The notes under the pieces were generated by a model that saw nothing but the letters and a program-made list of their open reading frames with translations, made no database searches and was not told the DNA's origin. Made by a program: the position numbers and the translations under genes. From Brevundimonas sp. 357 (GTDB lineage: Bacteria > Pseudomonadota > Alphaproteobacteria > Caulobacterales > Caulobacteraceae): a stretch of 40,592 nt of DNA. Location: the NCBI RefSeq assembly GCF_003938605.1, contig NZ_RHWX01000022.1, positions 1 to 40,592 of the forward strand, read 5' to 3'. Below, piece by piece: positions 16,918 through 25,035 of this stretch (position 1 is its first letter; the number at the start of each line of letters is the position of its first letter).

Positions 16918-18915
16918 ATGACCCTGACCCATCGCCTGCCCGCCGCCGCCCTCGCCCTGCTGCTGACCTCGGCCGCTTCGACCGCGCTCGCTCAGCAATG
17001 GACCGGCCCGCAGGCCCCCGCCGCGCCGACGCCGCAGAACACGCCCCTGGCCCTGCCCCGAGCCCTGCCGCCGATCCCGGCGCCGACGGCCGAGGCCTAT
17101 CCCGGCGTCATCCGGTATGAGGTCGACGCCACCGACGTCGAGAAGAAGATCGTCCGCGTGCGCCAGACCATCCCGGTCACGCCCGGCCATCTGGTCCTGC
17201 TCTATCCGAAGTTCCTGCCCGGCAACCACGCCGCGACCGGCCCGATCCAGCTGGTATCCGGCGTCACGGTGCAGGGCGGCGGCGCCCGCATCGACTGGCT
17301 GCGCGACACCATCGACCCCTATGCCTTTCACATCGAGGTGCCGCAGGGCGTCAGCGAGATCACCGTCGACTTCCAGTGGTTGACCCAGCCGGACAGCTCG
17401 ACCTGGCGCGTGGTCATGACGCCCGAGATGGTCAATCTGCAGTGGGAGAAGGCGCTGCTCTATCCGGCGGGCTACCGCTCGACCGGCATCACCTTCGCCC
17501 CGTCGATCCGCCTGCCGCAGGGCTGGAAATACGGCGTGGCGCTGGATACCGAGAGCTTCGTCGACGGCCTGGCGACGTTTGCGCCGACCGACCTCTACAC
17601 CCTGATCGACAGCCCCCTGTTCGGCGGCGCCAACTTCCAGCGCATCGCCATCGACCCGCGCCGCGGAAACGGCGAAGGCGCCGTCCACCTGAACATCGTC
17701 GCCGATGCGGCCAAGGATCTGGCTCCCACGACCGAGCAACTGGGCTGGTTCCAGAACCTGGTCACCCAGACTGACCGCCTGTTCGGCGCCCGCCCCTATG
17801 ACCGCTACGATTTCCTGGTGGCCGCCACGTCGAAGATGGGCGGCATCGGCCTGGAGCATCATCGCTCGTCCGAGAACTCGGTCCCGACGGACTTCTTCAC
17901 CAACTGGGGCAAAAGCATGGGAGCCGTCGGCCTCTTGCCGCACGAGTTCGTCCACGCCTGGAACGGCAAGCGCCAGCGCCCGGTCGACGAACTGACCGCC
18001 AACCACAACATCCCGACCCAGAACACTCTGCTGTGGGTTTATGAGGGTCAGACCGAATACTGGGGCGATGTGCTGACCGCCCGCTCGGGCCTGGCCTCCA
18101 AGGAAGACATTCTGGTCACCGTGGCCGAGAACGCCGCCTTCTATGACAACCAGCCCGGCCGCGAATGGCGCCCGCTGCAGGACACGAACAACCACAACCT
18201 GCTCGGCTATCGCACCTCGAACCCCTATTCGTCGTGGATGCGCGGCACGGGCGACTACTACCGCGAAGCCCTGCTGATCTGGCTGGACGCCGACACCCTG
18301 ATCCGCGAGGCGACGGGCGGGAAGAAGTCGCTGGACGACTTCGCCAAGGGCTTCTTCGGCGGCGACGACGGCTCCTGGGCGCCGCGCGGCTATACGTTCG
18401 ACGACGTGGTCGCGGCGCTAAACGCGGTCCATCCGCATGACTGGGCGACCTTCCTGCGCACCCGCCTGGACGCCAGCGGCCCGGACGCCAGGGCGCCCCT
18501 GGACGGTCTGGCGCGCGGCGGCTACCGCCTGACTTACACCGACAACCTGACGGCCGACGAGAAGCGCATCCAGTCAGGCTGGGCCAACGACTTCCAGTAT
18601 TCCCTGGGCTTCACCCTGTCCTCGTCGAACAAGCTGACCGGCGTCCGCTGGGGCGGCCGCGCCTTCGAGGCCGACATCGGACCGGGCTGGGAGTTGGTCG
18701 CCGTCAACGACATCGCCGCCTCGGCTGAGAAGCTGCGCGACGCCGTCACCGCCGCCAAGGGAACCGACGCCCCGATCCGCCTGCTACTCAAGAACGGCGA
18801 CCGCTATCGCACCGTCGATTTCGACTATCACGACGGTCTGCGCTACCCGCGCCTGGAGCGGATTCCCGGCACGCCGGATCGGCTGGGCGACATCCTCAGC
18901 CCGCGCCGACGGTAG
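16918..18915 (+). CDS. M61-family metallopeptidase with PDZ domain (paralogue 2)
   Basis: A second exported M61 peptidase of 665 aa. The ATG at 16918 gives a clean signal peptide (MTLTHRLPAAALALLL..., ending TALAQQ). An in-frame ATG at 16867 would put 17 charged residues in front and begins inside a hairpin, so I reject it. The zinc site is HEFVH (H342-H346), with WVYEGQTEYWG as the third-ligand helix, and a PDZ-like domain lies at the C-terminus. It aligns with the preceding gene along the whole length, for example AYPGVI, VRQTIPV, PGNH, LQWEKALLYPAGY and GGIGLEHHRSSENS. This points to an old tandem duplication with subsequent divergence. Confidence 0.9.
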   Translation: MTLTHRLPAAALALLLTSAASTALAQQWTGPQAPAAPTPQNTPLALPRALPPIPAPTAEAYPGVIRYEVDATDVEKKIVRVRQTIPVTPGHLVLLYPKFLPGNHAATGPIQLVSGVTVQGGGARIDWLRDTIDPYAFHIEVPQGVSEITVDFQWLTQPDSSTWRVVMTPEMVNLQWEKALLYPAGYRSTGITFAPSIRLPQGWKYGVALDTESFVDGLATFAPTDLYTLIDSPLFGGANFQRIAIDPRRGNGEGAVHLNIVADAAKDLAPTTEQLGWFQNLVTQTDRLFGARPYDRYDFLVAATSKMGGIGLEHHRSSENSVPTDFFTNWGKSMGAVGLLPHEFVHAWNGKRQRPVDELTANHNIPTQNTLLWVYEGQTEYWGDVLTARSGLASKEDILVTVAENAAFYDNQPGREWRPLQDTNNHNLLGYRTSNPYSSWMRGTGDYYREALLIWLDADTLIREATGGKKSLDDFAKGFFGGDDGSWAPRGYTFDDVVAALNAVHPHDWATFLRTRLDASGPDARAPLDGLARGGYRLTYTDNLTADEKRIQSGWANDFQYSLGFTLSSSNKLTGVRWGGRAFEADIGPGWELVAVNDIAASAEKLRDAVTAAKGTDAPIRLLLKNGDRYRTVDFDYHDGLRYPRLERIPGTPDRLGDILSPRRR

Positions 18916-18935
18916 GAGCCAGGACACCGCGCCTC

Positions 18936-18961
18936 TCCCTCCCCTTCATGGGGAAGGAGAG
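18936..18961. repeat. Hairpin CTCCCTCCCC-TTCAT-GGGGAAGGAG, copy 2
   Basis: A near-identical copy of the hairpin after the first M61 gene, with one mismatch in the stem, again directly downstream of the M61 stop codon. The flank (CGCGCCTCT before the stem) is also shared between the copies. Confidence 0.6.
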
Positions 18962-18975
18962 GCTAACGGCTAAAA

Positions 18976-19012
18976 AAGAAAAACGGGCCGGAGGTTTCCC
19001 TCCGGCCCGTTT
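18976..19012. terminator. Bidirectional intrinsic terminator between M61 and rplL
   Basis: A 14-bp stem (18981-18994 with 18999-19012) with a 4-nt TTTC loop. On the minus strand it is followed by TTCTTTTTTA, and on the plus strand the stem itself ends in TTT. It ends the rplJL transcript and probably also the convergent M61 transcript. Confidence 0.8.
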
Positions 19013-19073
19013 CGCTTTGGAAAGCAGTCTCTGGTCCAGCCGGATCGGCGAACTAGAGGCCAGATCCGAAATC

Positions 19074-19454
19074 TTACTTGATCTCGACCTTGGCGCCGGC
19101 TTCTTCCAGCTTCTTCTTCAGCTCTTCAGCAGCTTGCTTCGAGACGTTCTCGACGACCGGCTGCGGAGCGCCTTCGACCAGGTCCTTGGCTTCCTTCAGA
19201 CCCAGGTCGGTGCGGACGCCGCGGACTTCCTTGATGACGTTGATCTTCTTGTCGCCGCCGTCAACCAGGACAACGGTGAACTCGGTTTGCTCTTCGCCGG
19301 CCGGAGCGGCTTCAGCAGCGCCGGCGACAGCGGCGACGGCGACCGGAGCGGCGGCCGAGACGCCCCACTTGTCTTCCAGCAGCTTCGACAGTTCAGCGGC
19401 TTCCAGGACGGTCAGGGCCGACAGTTCTTCAACGATTTTGGCGAGATCAGCCAT
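19074..19454 (-). CDS. rplL: 50S ribosomal protein L7/L12
   Basis: The acidic stalk protein that recruits translation GTPases. At 126 aa it has the typical N-terminal dimerisation helices ([20 protein letters not shown]), a flexible Ala/Pro hinge at about 38-55, and a C-terminal domain with [13 protein letters not shown] and [11 protein letters not shown] for factor binding. It is 55 nt after rplJ on the same transcript and is followed by a strong terminator. It is therefore uncoupled from rpoB, which is about 5 kb further on. Confidence 0.98.
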   Translation of the reverse strand: MADLAKIVEELSALTVLEAAELSKLLEDKWGVSAAAPVAVAAVAGAAEAAPAGEEQTEFTVVLVDGGDKKINVIKEVRGVRTDLGLKEAKDLVEGAPQPVVENVSKQAAEELKKKLEEAGAKVEIK

Positions 19455-19509
19455 TTTAGTCTTCCTTCGGTAGGATGAGGTTCAGAGAAATATGCAGAGA
19501 TGACGGGGC

Positions 19510-20025
19510 TTAGGCGGCGTCTTTGGTCGCGTACGCGTTGAAGACGCGTGCCAGTTGGCCGGCCGGCGCTTGCAGGACGCCGGCAACCTTGGTCGCCGGG
19601 GCTTGCAGCAGGCCGATGAGCTTGCCGCGCAGTTGGTCCAGCGACGGCAGCTTGGACAGGGCCTCGACGCCCTTGGCGTCCAGAACCTTGTCGCCCATGA
19701 AACCGCCCTGGATGACGAACTTGTCGTTACCCTTGGCGAATTCGGCCGTGACCTTGGCGGCGGTGACGGGATCGGCGGCGTATGCGATGCCCACGGGGCC
19801 CTTGAACAGGTCGTGGTACTCGCTGCCTTCCTCGACGCCCAGCGCCTTGAGCGCCAGACGGTTCTTCACCACCTTGAACGCGGCGCCTTCTTTACGAAGA
19901 CGACCACGCAGGTCTTCCATCTCCACAACGGTCAGACCCAGGTTGTGGGTCACGACCACGGCGCCCGCGTCGGCGAACACGCTCTTCAGCGATTCGATCG
20001 ACTCGGCTTTTTGTGCGCGGTCCAT
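19510..20025 (-). CDS. rplJ: 50S ribosomal protein L10
   Basis: L10 anchors L7/L12 dimers to the large subunit. The 171-aa protein starts MDRAQKAESIESLKSVFADA and has the RNA-binding N-terminal domain (VVKNRLALKAL) and a C-terminal helix for L7/L12. In well-studied bacteria the L10-L7/L12 complex represses its own mRNA by binding the leader. A long structured leader is present here. Confidence 0.97.
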   Translation of the reverse strand: MDRAQKAESIESLKSVFADAGAVVVTHNLGLTVVEMEDLRGRLRKEGAAFKVVKNRLALKALGVEEGSEYHDLFKGPVGIAYAADPVTAAKVTAEFAKGNDKFVIQGGFMGDKVLDAKGVEALSKLPSLDQLRGKLIGLLQAPATKVAGVLQAPAGQLARVFNAYATKDAA

Positions 20026-20296
20026 TGTGGTCTCCAGTTTTGGTATTCGCCGCCGAGCTTATTCCCAGCGACGGATTGGCCATTGCGCCATGCATCGCTG
20101 CACAGCGTTCAGGCCGGTCGTATTGTCCGAAGGAAGCGTGGCCCGCCCGCCGGATACCGGCAGGCAAAAGGTCTTTGCATCCCCATCTCCCCACGGCGCC
20201 AGAGGGCTCTCTGGACGATTATGACGCGGGCGACCCCCGCATCCCGAAGTTCTCGGACAGGCATCGTCAGAGCCGAGACCCCGACGAGATGCGGGC
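20026..20296 (-). promoter_or_regulatory. Long structured rplJ leader (candidate L10 autoregulatory leader)
   Basis: About 265 nt separate the predicted start from rplJ. A 9-bp hairpin with a UAU loop (20145-20165, GCCTGCCGG type) lies in the middle, with an AGACCUUUUGCCUG segment before it. A larger domain is closed by CCCGCAT/ATGCGGG (20236-20242 with 20289-20295). L10 leaders are widespread regulatory RNAs, so position and structure fit. I did not match a covariance model. Confidence 0.5.
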
Positions 20297-20324
20297 TCTA
20301 TACACGGCCCGGCGGGAAAATCAA
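20297..20324 (-). promoter_or_regulatory. Predicted rplJL promoter
   Basis: TTGATT (20319-20324), a 16-nt spacer and TATAGA (20297-20302) on the minus strand. It overlaps the last bases of the upstream DUF2059 gene and would start transcription near 20290. Confidence 0.5.
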
Positions 20325-20875
20325 CGCTTGGCGGGCTTGGTCGCGCCCGCCGCCTCCTGCGCCATGGCTCCGCAGTCGAAGGCGCCGCAGAACTTGGTCA
20401 TCAGATCCTGCAGATAGGACATCTCGAAGCTCTGCATGGCCTGACTCATGGCGCCGCCCATCTCCATCTGCTTGGCGGCGATCGCACGCCCCTCCGGCGT
20501 GTCGTAGAAGCCGACCAGGGCTTCCAGTTCGGCCTCGGTGAACCGTGTCTGGATATCGTCGCTCAAGCTCCGGATCAGCGCATCCATATGGGGCCGCATG
20601 ATGATGACGGTATTGGCGCGAAACCACGCCAGTTGCTCAGCCGGCATCGCGTCCGCCATGCCCGCGAGCTCCTCGCTGATAAGCTGCTGTACGATCTTGT
20701 CGATGCCGCCCGTAGTCAGCTCCAGATAACGACGGGTCAGGGCCGCACGATTATCGGAAACCTGCACCGAGGCCTTGGCTTGCCCCTCAAGCGACGCATG
20801 GGCCTGGACGGGCGCCGAGAGGGTCATGCCCGTCACGACAAGAGCGAGACAGGCTGCGGACAGAAAGGACGACAT
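20321..20875 (-). CDS. DUF2059-like exported protein
   Basis: A 184-aa protein of unknown function with a cleavable signal peptide (MSSFLSAACLALVVTGM..., ending VQAHA). It is rich in helices and has the FTEAELEALVGFYDTPEGRA motif that I associate with DUF2059 proteins. Near the C-terminus, FCGAFDCG may form a disulfide. I choose the ATG at 20875 because GGAG lies about 7 nt upstream; an ATG four codons earlier has no such site. It follows the Nudix gene in the same direction with a 63-nt gap. Confidence 0.75.
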   Translation of the reverse strand: MSSFLSAACLALVVTGMTLSAPVQAHASLEGQAKASVQVSDNRAALTRRYLELTTGGIDKIVQQLISEELAGMADAMPAEQLAWFRANTVIIMRPHMDALIRSLSDDIQTRFTEAELEALVGFYDTPEGRAIAAKQMEMGGAMSQAMQSFEMSYLQDLMTKFCGAFDCGAMAQEAAGATKPAKR

Positions 20876-20938
20876 CGGATTCTCCATAGCGACGCCGCAC
20901 TCATAGTGAACAAGGTTCTTTGTTGAAAGCGAAACGCC

Positions 20939-21385
20939 CTACTCCGCCCCACGAACCGGCCTGAAATCGCGAATCAGTTCGGCCAGTTCGACCTCGTCCA
21001 CGGCAGCGGCGGCGTCTTCGGTCGACATCCAGCGTCGCTCGCGCTGGGCGTCCTCCGGCCAGGCGCCCAGTTGGATGAAGACTTCCAGCGGATAGACGCT
21101 GGCGATGGTCGCCTGAACCCGTCCCGACTTCAGCCGCTTGCCGTACCGGAACCAGCCGATCGGCGCTCCCATGACGTCGCCCTGGACGCCCGCCTCTTCA
21201 TAGGCCTCGATCACGGCGGCCTCGGCGTCGGTCTTGCCCGCCATGCGGTTGCCCTTGGGGATGACCCAGCGCCGCGTCTCGCGAGAGGTGATCATCATGA
21301 TCTCCACGCCGTCCGCGCCGTGCCGCCACGGCAGGGCCGCGACCTGGCGCGTCTCGGACGAAAGGGTGCGAGGCTTGTTCGACAT
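20939..21385 (-). CDS. Nudix hydrolase, atypical Nudix box
   Basis: A 148-aa Nudix-fold pyrophosphohydrolase resembling the diphosphoinositol-polyphosphate/dinucleotide-polyphosphate type (WVIPKGNRMAGK). The Nudix helix reads IEAYEEAGV where the consensus is REUXEEXGU, so the metal-binding EE pair is kept but Arg is replaced by Ile. The start codon shares one base with the stop of the PiT transporter gene (TGATG), so translation is probably coupled. A polyphosphate-type substrate would suit the phosphate-transport context, but that is inference. Confidence 0.85.
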   Translation of the reverse strand: MSNKPRTLSSETRQVAALPWRHGADGVEIMMITSRETRRWVIPKGNRMAGKTDAEAAVIEAYEEAGVQGDVMGAPIGWFRYGKRLKSGRVQATIASVYPLEVFIQLGAWPEDAQRERRWMSTEDAAAAVDEVELAELIRDFRPVRGAE

Positions 21386-22386
21386 CAGGTCAGGAACAGC
21401 CCGCCCAGGGCGTAGAACAGGGCGCCGATGGCGGCGGCGGCGGGCATGGTGATGAACCAGGCGGTGACGATGCTGCGCGCCACGCTCCAGCGCACGGCCG
21501 AGACGCGCTTGGCCGCGCCCACGCCGACGATGGCGCCGGTGATGGTGTGGGTGGTCGACACCGGAATGCCCATGCTGGTCGCCGCGAACAGGGTGATGGC
21601 CCCGCCCGTCTCGGCGCAGAAACCCTGCTGGGGCGAAAGGCGCGTGATCCGCGATCCCATGGTGTGAACGATCTTCCAGCCGCCGAACAGGGTGCCTAGG
21701 GCGATGGCCGCCTGACAGGTGATGACCACCCAGAAGGGCACATGGAACTCGCCGCCCAGCATGCCGCGCGAATAGAGCAGGATGGCGATGATCCCCATCG
21801 TCTTCTGGGCGTCATTGCCCCCGTGGCCCAGGGAATAGGCCGAGGCCGACACGAACTGCAAACCCCGGAAGACCCGATCGGCGAAGTTGGGATTGGCCTT
21901 GGCGAACAGCCAGGACACGATCAGCACCAGCAGCAGGGCCAGCAGGAAGCCGATGGCCGGCGACATGAAGATGGCGCCCACCGTCTTCAGCACCCCAGCG
22001 ATGACCACGGCGCTGGTCCCCGCCTTGGCGATGCCCGCCCCCAGCAGGCCGCCGATCAGGGCGTGCGAGCTGGACGACGGAATCCCGCCCAGCCAGGTGA
22101 TGACGTTCCAGCTGATGGCCCCCATCAGGGCGCCGAAGATCACCTGATCCGAGATCACGTCCGGCGAGATGATGCCCCGCCCGATGGTGTCGGCGACGTG
22201 AAGGCCGAAGAACAGGAAGGCGATGAAGTTGAAGAAGGCCGCCCACCCCACCGCATAGATCGGCGGCAGGACGCGCGTGGCGACGATGGTGGCGATCGAA
22301 TTGGCCGCGTCGTGCAGGCCGTTCAGAAAGTCGAACAGCAGGGCGACGCCGATCAGGAAGACCAGGATCAGGAGGGCGTGATCCAT
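21385..22386 (-). CDS. pit: PiT-family inorganic phosphate transporter
   Basis: A low-affinity phosphate (metal-phosphate) symporter in the inner membrane, 333 aa with about ten hydrophobic segments. Both family signature repeats are visible: GLHDAANSIAT near residue 24 and GGNDAQKTMG near 190, plus PVSTTHTITGA and PSSSSHALIGG. It lies 6 nt after a DUF47 gene, the standard pairing for this transporter class, and overlaps the Nudix gene by one base. Confidence 0.95.
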   Translation of the reverse strand: MDHALLILVFLIGVALLFDFLNGLHDAANSIATIVATRVLPPIYAVGWAAFFNFIAFLFFGLHVADTIGRGIISPDVISDQVIFGALMGAISWNVITWLGGIPSSSSHALIGGLLGAGIAKAGTSAVVIAGVLKTVGAIFMSPAIGFLLALLLVLIVSWLFAKANPNFADRVFRGLQFVSASAYSLGHGGNDAQKTMGIIAILLYSRGMLGGEFHVPFWVVITCQAAIALGTLFGGWKIVHTMGSRITRLSPQQGFCAETGGAITLFAATSMGIPVSTTHTITGAIVGVGAAKRVSAVRWSVARSIVTAWFITMPAAAAIGALFYALGGLFLT

Positions 22387-22392
22387 GGCGCC

Positions 22393-23049
22393 CTACAGGT
22401 GCTCGACCAGAACGCCGTTGATGCGGTTGGCCACGTCCTCGAAGCGATCGATCACCTTCTCCAGATGATCCAGAAGCTGGCTGCCGATGATGAAGCCCAG
22501 GGTGTTGCCGCCCGTCATGTCGTGACGGTGCGCCTCATAAAGCGCTTTCATGCCCGCGTCATAGAGGTCGTCGCTGCGCGCCTCCAGGTTGGTAATCTGT
22601 TCGGTCAGGGCGTTCAGGCGGTCGTGGTTCTTGCGCATGGCCGGCAACAAAGCGAAGGCCTCCTGCGTCAGGGCCGCGCATTCGACGGCGATGTCGGCCA
22701 GCTCCTGCATCTTGGGCGAGAAGTCGCGCATCTCGTACAGGGTGACGATCTTGGCCGCCTTCTGCATCTGGTCGATGGTGTCGTCCAGCGAGTTGGTCAG
22801 GCCGCGAATGTCCGAGCGGTCGAACGGGGTGATGAAGCTGCGGCGCACGGCGAACAGCACCTCGCGCGCGATCTCGTCGGCTTCTTCCTCGTGGGCGACC
22901 ACCTTGGCGCACCATTCCCCGGTCGCGGGTCCGCCGTTCATCATCTGGCGCAGGGCGCCCGCGCCGTGAGCCAGCGTCTGCGCATGGGCGTCGAACAACC
23001 GAAAGAAGTTGTCTTCCTTCGGCAGCAGCGCCTGGAACCAGTTGAGCAT
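22393..23049 (-). CDS. DUF47 / PhoU-like phosphate transport regulator
   Basis: A 218-aa all-helical protein of the DUF47 (TIGR00153) family, PhoU-related, commonly encoded directly before pit genes and thought to modulate phosphate uptake. Visible family features include an N-terminal MLNWFQALLPKEDNFF, metal-binding-like acidic stretches (HEEEADEIAREV) and LTNSLDDTIDQMQ. The promoter must lie in the 95 nt before it; I see no clear Pho box there. Confidence 0.88.
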   Translation of the reverse strand: MLNWFQALLPKEDNFFRLFDAHAQTLAHGAGALRQMMNGGPATGEWCAKVVAHEEEADEIAREVLFAVRRSFITPFDRSDIRGLTNSLDDTIDQMQKAAKIVTLYEMRDFSPKMQELADIAVECAALTQEAFALLPAMRKNHDRLNALTEQITNLEARSDDLYDAGMKALYEAHRHDMTGGNTLGFIIGSQLLDHLEKVIDRFEDVANRINGVLVEHL

Positions 23050-23144
23050 GAGGCCTCTCCGATAAGGTCGCCGCTCAGGCGCCCGCGCTCCAAGACCGGA
23101 TTCAATACCGGCTCGTCAAGTCATCCGCACACGGATTTAGTGGA

Positions 23145-23570
23145 TTAGGCGTCCGCAACCCGTGCTTCATAGGCTGATTGCGCCGCCGCCACTTCGTCCA
23201 TGCGCGTCTCGGCCCAGTCGATCATCGGTCGCAAGGCCTGAACCAACCCCTGCCCCAGGGGCGTGATCGCATAGGTGACGGACACCGGCACAGCAGCCTC
23301 GACCGTTCGTGTGACCAGACCGTCGCGTTCTATCTGGCGCAGGGTCTGGCTCAACATCTTCTGCGACACGCCCTCGATCCGGCGCTTGAGCGCATTGAAA
23401 CGCATCGGCCCGTCCGCGAGGGTGGTCAGCAGAAGCACCGTCCACTTGTCGGCGATCCGATCCAGCAACAGCCGGGTCGGGCAGTCGGCGGCATAGACGT
23501 TTCCCCGCTCGCTGTCGCTGGAAGCGGTCACCGCCGGGGAACCTGGTGAGAGAAAAGTGCCTTCTTGCAT
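23145..23570 (-). CDS. HxlR-family transcriptional regulator
   Basis: A 141-aa winged-helix regulator. It has the hallmark CPTRLLLDRIADKWTVLLL with the conserved Cys that senses oxidants or electrophiles in QorR/YodB-type members, then MRFNALKRRIEGVSQKMLSQ (recognition helix). I start it at the ATG at 23570 with GGGAAG upstream; a longer frame to 23621 crosses the probable operator. It is divergent, 54 nt away, from a NAD(P)-binding protein gene, the usual target arrangement for this family. Confidence 0.9.
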   Translation of the reverse strand: MQEGTFLSPGSPAVTASSDSERGNVYAADCPTRLLLDRIADKWTVLLLTTLADGPMRFNALKRRIEGVSQKMLSQTLRQIERDGLVTRTVEAAVPVSVTYAITPLGQGLVQALRPMIDWAETRMDEVAAAQSAYEARVADA

Positions 23571-23592
23571 GATAACTTCCCATAGCACACCT

Positions 23593-23608
23593 GGTACCCA
23601 TCGGTAAC
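23593..23608. promoter_or_regulatory. Candidate HxlR operator
   Basis: An imperfect inverted repeat GGTACC-CATC-GGTAAC (TACC and GGTA half sites) is centred between the divergent hxlR-like and NAD(P)-binding genes. It is the only symmetric element in the 54-nt gap. Binding is inferred from position. Confidence 0.35.
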
Positions 23609-23624
23609 TAACAGGAACCATCCC

Positions 23625-24236
23625 ATGAACATAACCGTCCTGGGCGCCAGCGGCCGTGTCGGATCAGAGATCGTCAAGGAACTGGCCCGGCGCGGGCATC
23701 AGGTGACGGGCGTGGCCCGCCAGCCCGCCCGCGTGCCCGTCGCCCCCGGCGTGACCGCTGTCGCAGGCGACGTGAACCAGCCCGCCTCTCTCGCCCCGGC
23801 CCTGGCCGGCGCCGACGCCGTGGTCAGCGCCATCATGTTCGTGGACAGCGATCCGGCCCTGCTGATCCAGGCGATCAAGGATGCAGGCGTTCCGCGCTAT
23901 CTGGTGGTCGGCGGCGCCGGCAGCCTGGAGATCGCGCCGGGCCAACGCCTGGTCGACACGCCCGCCTTCCCCGAAGCCTATAAGGCCGAAGCCCTGGCCG
24001 GCGGCCGGTTCCTGGACGTCCTGCGCGCCGAGCCGGAGCTGAACTGGACCTTTCTGTCGCCCTCGGCCCTGTTCGCCGGGTCGGAACGCACCGGCGTCTT
24101 CCGTCTGGGCGACGACGCCCTGCTGACGGACGACCAGGGGAACAGCCGCATCTCCTTCCCCGACTACGCCATCGCCATGGCCGACGAGATCGAGACGCCG
24201 AAGCACCCCCGCGCCCGCTTCACCGTCGGCTACTGA
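23625..24236 (+). CDS. NAD(P)-binding oxidoreductase (atypical SDR / NmrA-like)
   Basis: A 203-aa Rossmann-fold protein of the NAD(P)H-binding (SDR_a5-like, YwnB-type) family. The dinucleotide motif GASGRVGSEIV lies at residues 7-17 and VVGGAGSL near 97. It lacks a classical YxxxK pair, as do many members. Together with the divergent redox-type HxlR regulator it probably forms a quinone or electrophile stress response. It is convergent with rplA. Confidence 0.85.
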   Translation: MNITVLGASGRVGSEIVKELARRGHQVTGVARQPARVPVAPGVTAVAGDVNQPASLAPALAGADAVVSAIMFVDSDPALLIQAIKDAGVPRYLVVGGAGSLEIAPGQRLVDTPAFPEAYKAEALAGGRFLDVLRAEPELNWTFLSPSALFAGSERTGVFRLGDDALLTDDQGNSRISFPDYAIAMADEIETPKHPRARFTVGY

Positions 24237-24240
24237 AAGA

Positions 24241-24270
24241 CGCCTCAAACAGCGCAAAGCGCGGTAGGCG
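24241..24270. repeat. 30-nt imperfect palindromic repeat, copy 2
   Basis: CGCCTCAAACAGCGCAAAGC plus 10 nt, with most positions shared with 5258-5287 (GCCTCAA..AGCGC.AAGCGCG.TAGGC). It again lies directly beside an intrinsic terminator. It is likely a member of a dispersed family. Confidence 0.55.
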
Positions 24271-24280
24271 TAATCAACAA

Positions 24281-24317
24281 AGAAAACGGCCCCGGAAGAT
24301 CGCTCTTCCGGGGCCGT
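24281..24317. terminator. Intrinsic terminator after rplA
   Basis: A perfect 14-bp stem (24286-24299 with 24304-24317, ACGGCCCCGGAAGA type) with a 4-nt loop is followed on the minus strand by TTTCT, after the last U of the stem. It ends rplKA and may also serve the convergent plus-strand gene. Confidence 0.8.
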
Positions 24318-24342
24318 CGTCATTCTTAGCCGTGAAGCCGGA

Positions 24343-25032
24343 TCAGGCGCCCAGCGAAGCCGGATCGATCTTGAAACCCGGGCCCATCGTCGAGGACAGG
24401 GCGATGCGCTTCACATAGGTGCCCTTGGCGCCCGACGGCTTGGCGCGGACGAGAGCGTCCACGATGGCCTTGACGTTGGCTTCCAGGGCGTCCTGGGTGA
24501 AGGAGGCCTTGCCGATGCCGGCGTGGACGATGCCCGCCTTCTCGACGCGGAACTCGACGGCGCCGCCCTTGGCGTCCTTGACGGCCTGAGCGACGTTCGG
24601 GGTCACGGTGCCGACCTTCGGGTTCGGCATCAGGCCGCGCGGGCCCAGCACCTTACCCAGACGACCGACCAGGGCCATCATGTCCGGCGACGCGATCACG
24701 CGGTCGAAGTCCATGAAGCCGCCGGCGATCTTCTCGTACAGGTCTTCAGCGCCGACATGCTCGGCGCCGGCGGCCTTGGCTTCATCAGCCTTGGCGTCCT
24801 TGGCGAAGACGGCGACGCGGACGTCACGGCCGGTGCCCGAGGGCAGGTTCACCACGCCGCGAACCTGTTGGTCGGCGTGACGCGGGTCGACGCCCAGGTT
24901 GATGGCGATTTCGATCGACTCGTCGAACTTGGCCTTGGCGTTGTCTTTCACCAGCTTGATGGCGTCCGAGAAGACCAGCAGGTCTTCGGTGACGCCCGTG
25001 CGGGCCTTATGGGCTTTGGTCAGCTTAGCCAT
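24343..25032 (-). CDS. rplA: 50S ribosomal protein L1
   Basis: L1 forms the mobile stalk by the E site, binds 23S rRNA, and in many bacteria represses the rplKA mRNA. It has 229 aa. Family motifs [27 protein letters not shown] and [14 protein letters not shown] are intact. It starts 3 nt after rplK, so translation is coupled. A strong terminator follows, separating this pair from rplJL. Confidence 0.98.
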   Translation of the reverse strand: MAKLTKAHKARTGVTEDLLVFSDAIKLVKDNAKAKFDESIEIAINLGVDPRHADQQVRGVVNLPSGTGRDVRVAVFAKDAKADEAKAAGAEHVGAEDLYEKIAGGFMDFDRVIASPDMMALVGRLGKVLGPRGLMPNPKVGTVTPNVAQAVKDAKGGAVEFRVEKAGIVHAGIGKASFTQDALEANVKAIVDALVRAKPSGAKGTYVKRIALSSTMGPGFKIDPASLGA

Positions 25033-25035
25033 GTC

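Noticed and set aside
16405..18195. A 596-codon minus-strand open frame opposite the M61 genes
   Set aside because: It spans the end of one peptidase gene and most of the next in antisense, with shadow-type composition.
23050..23144. A Pho box before the DUF47-pit genes
   Set aside because: No pair of CTGTCAT-like direct repeats is visible in the 95-nt gap.
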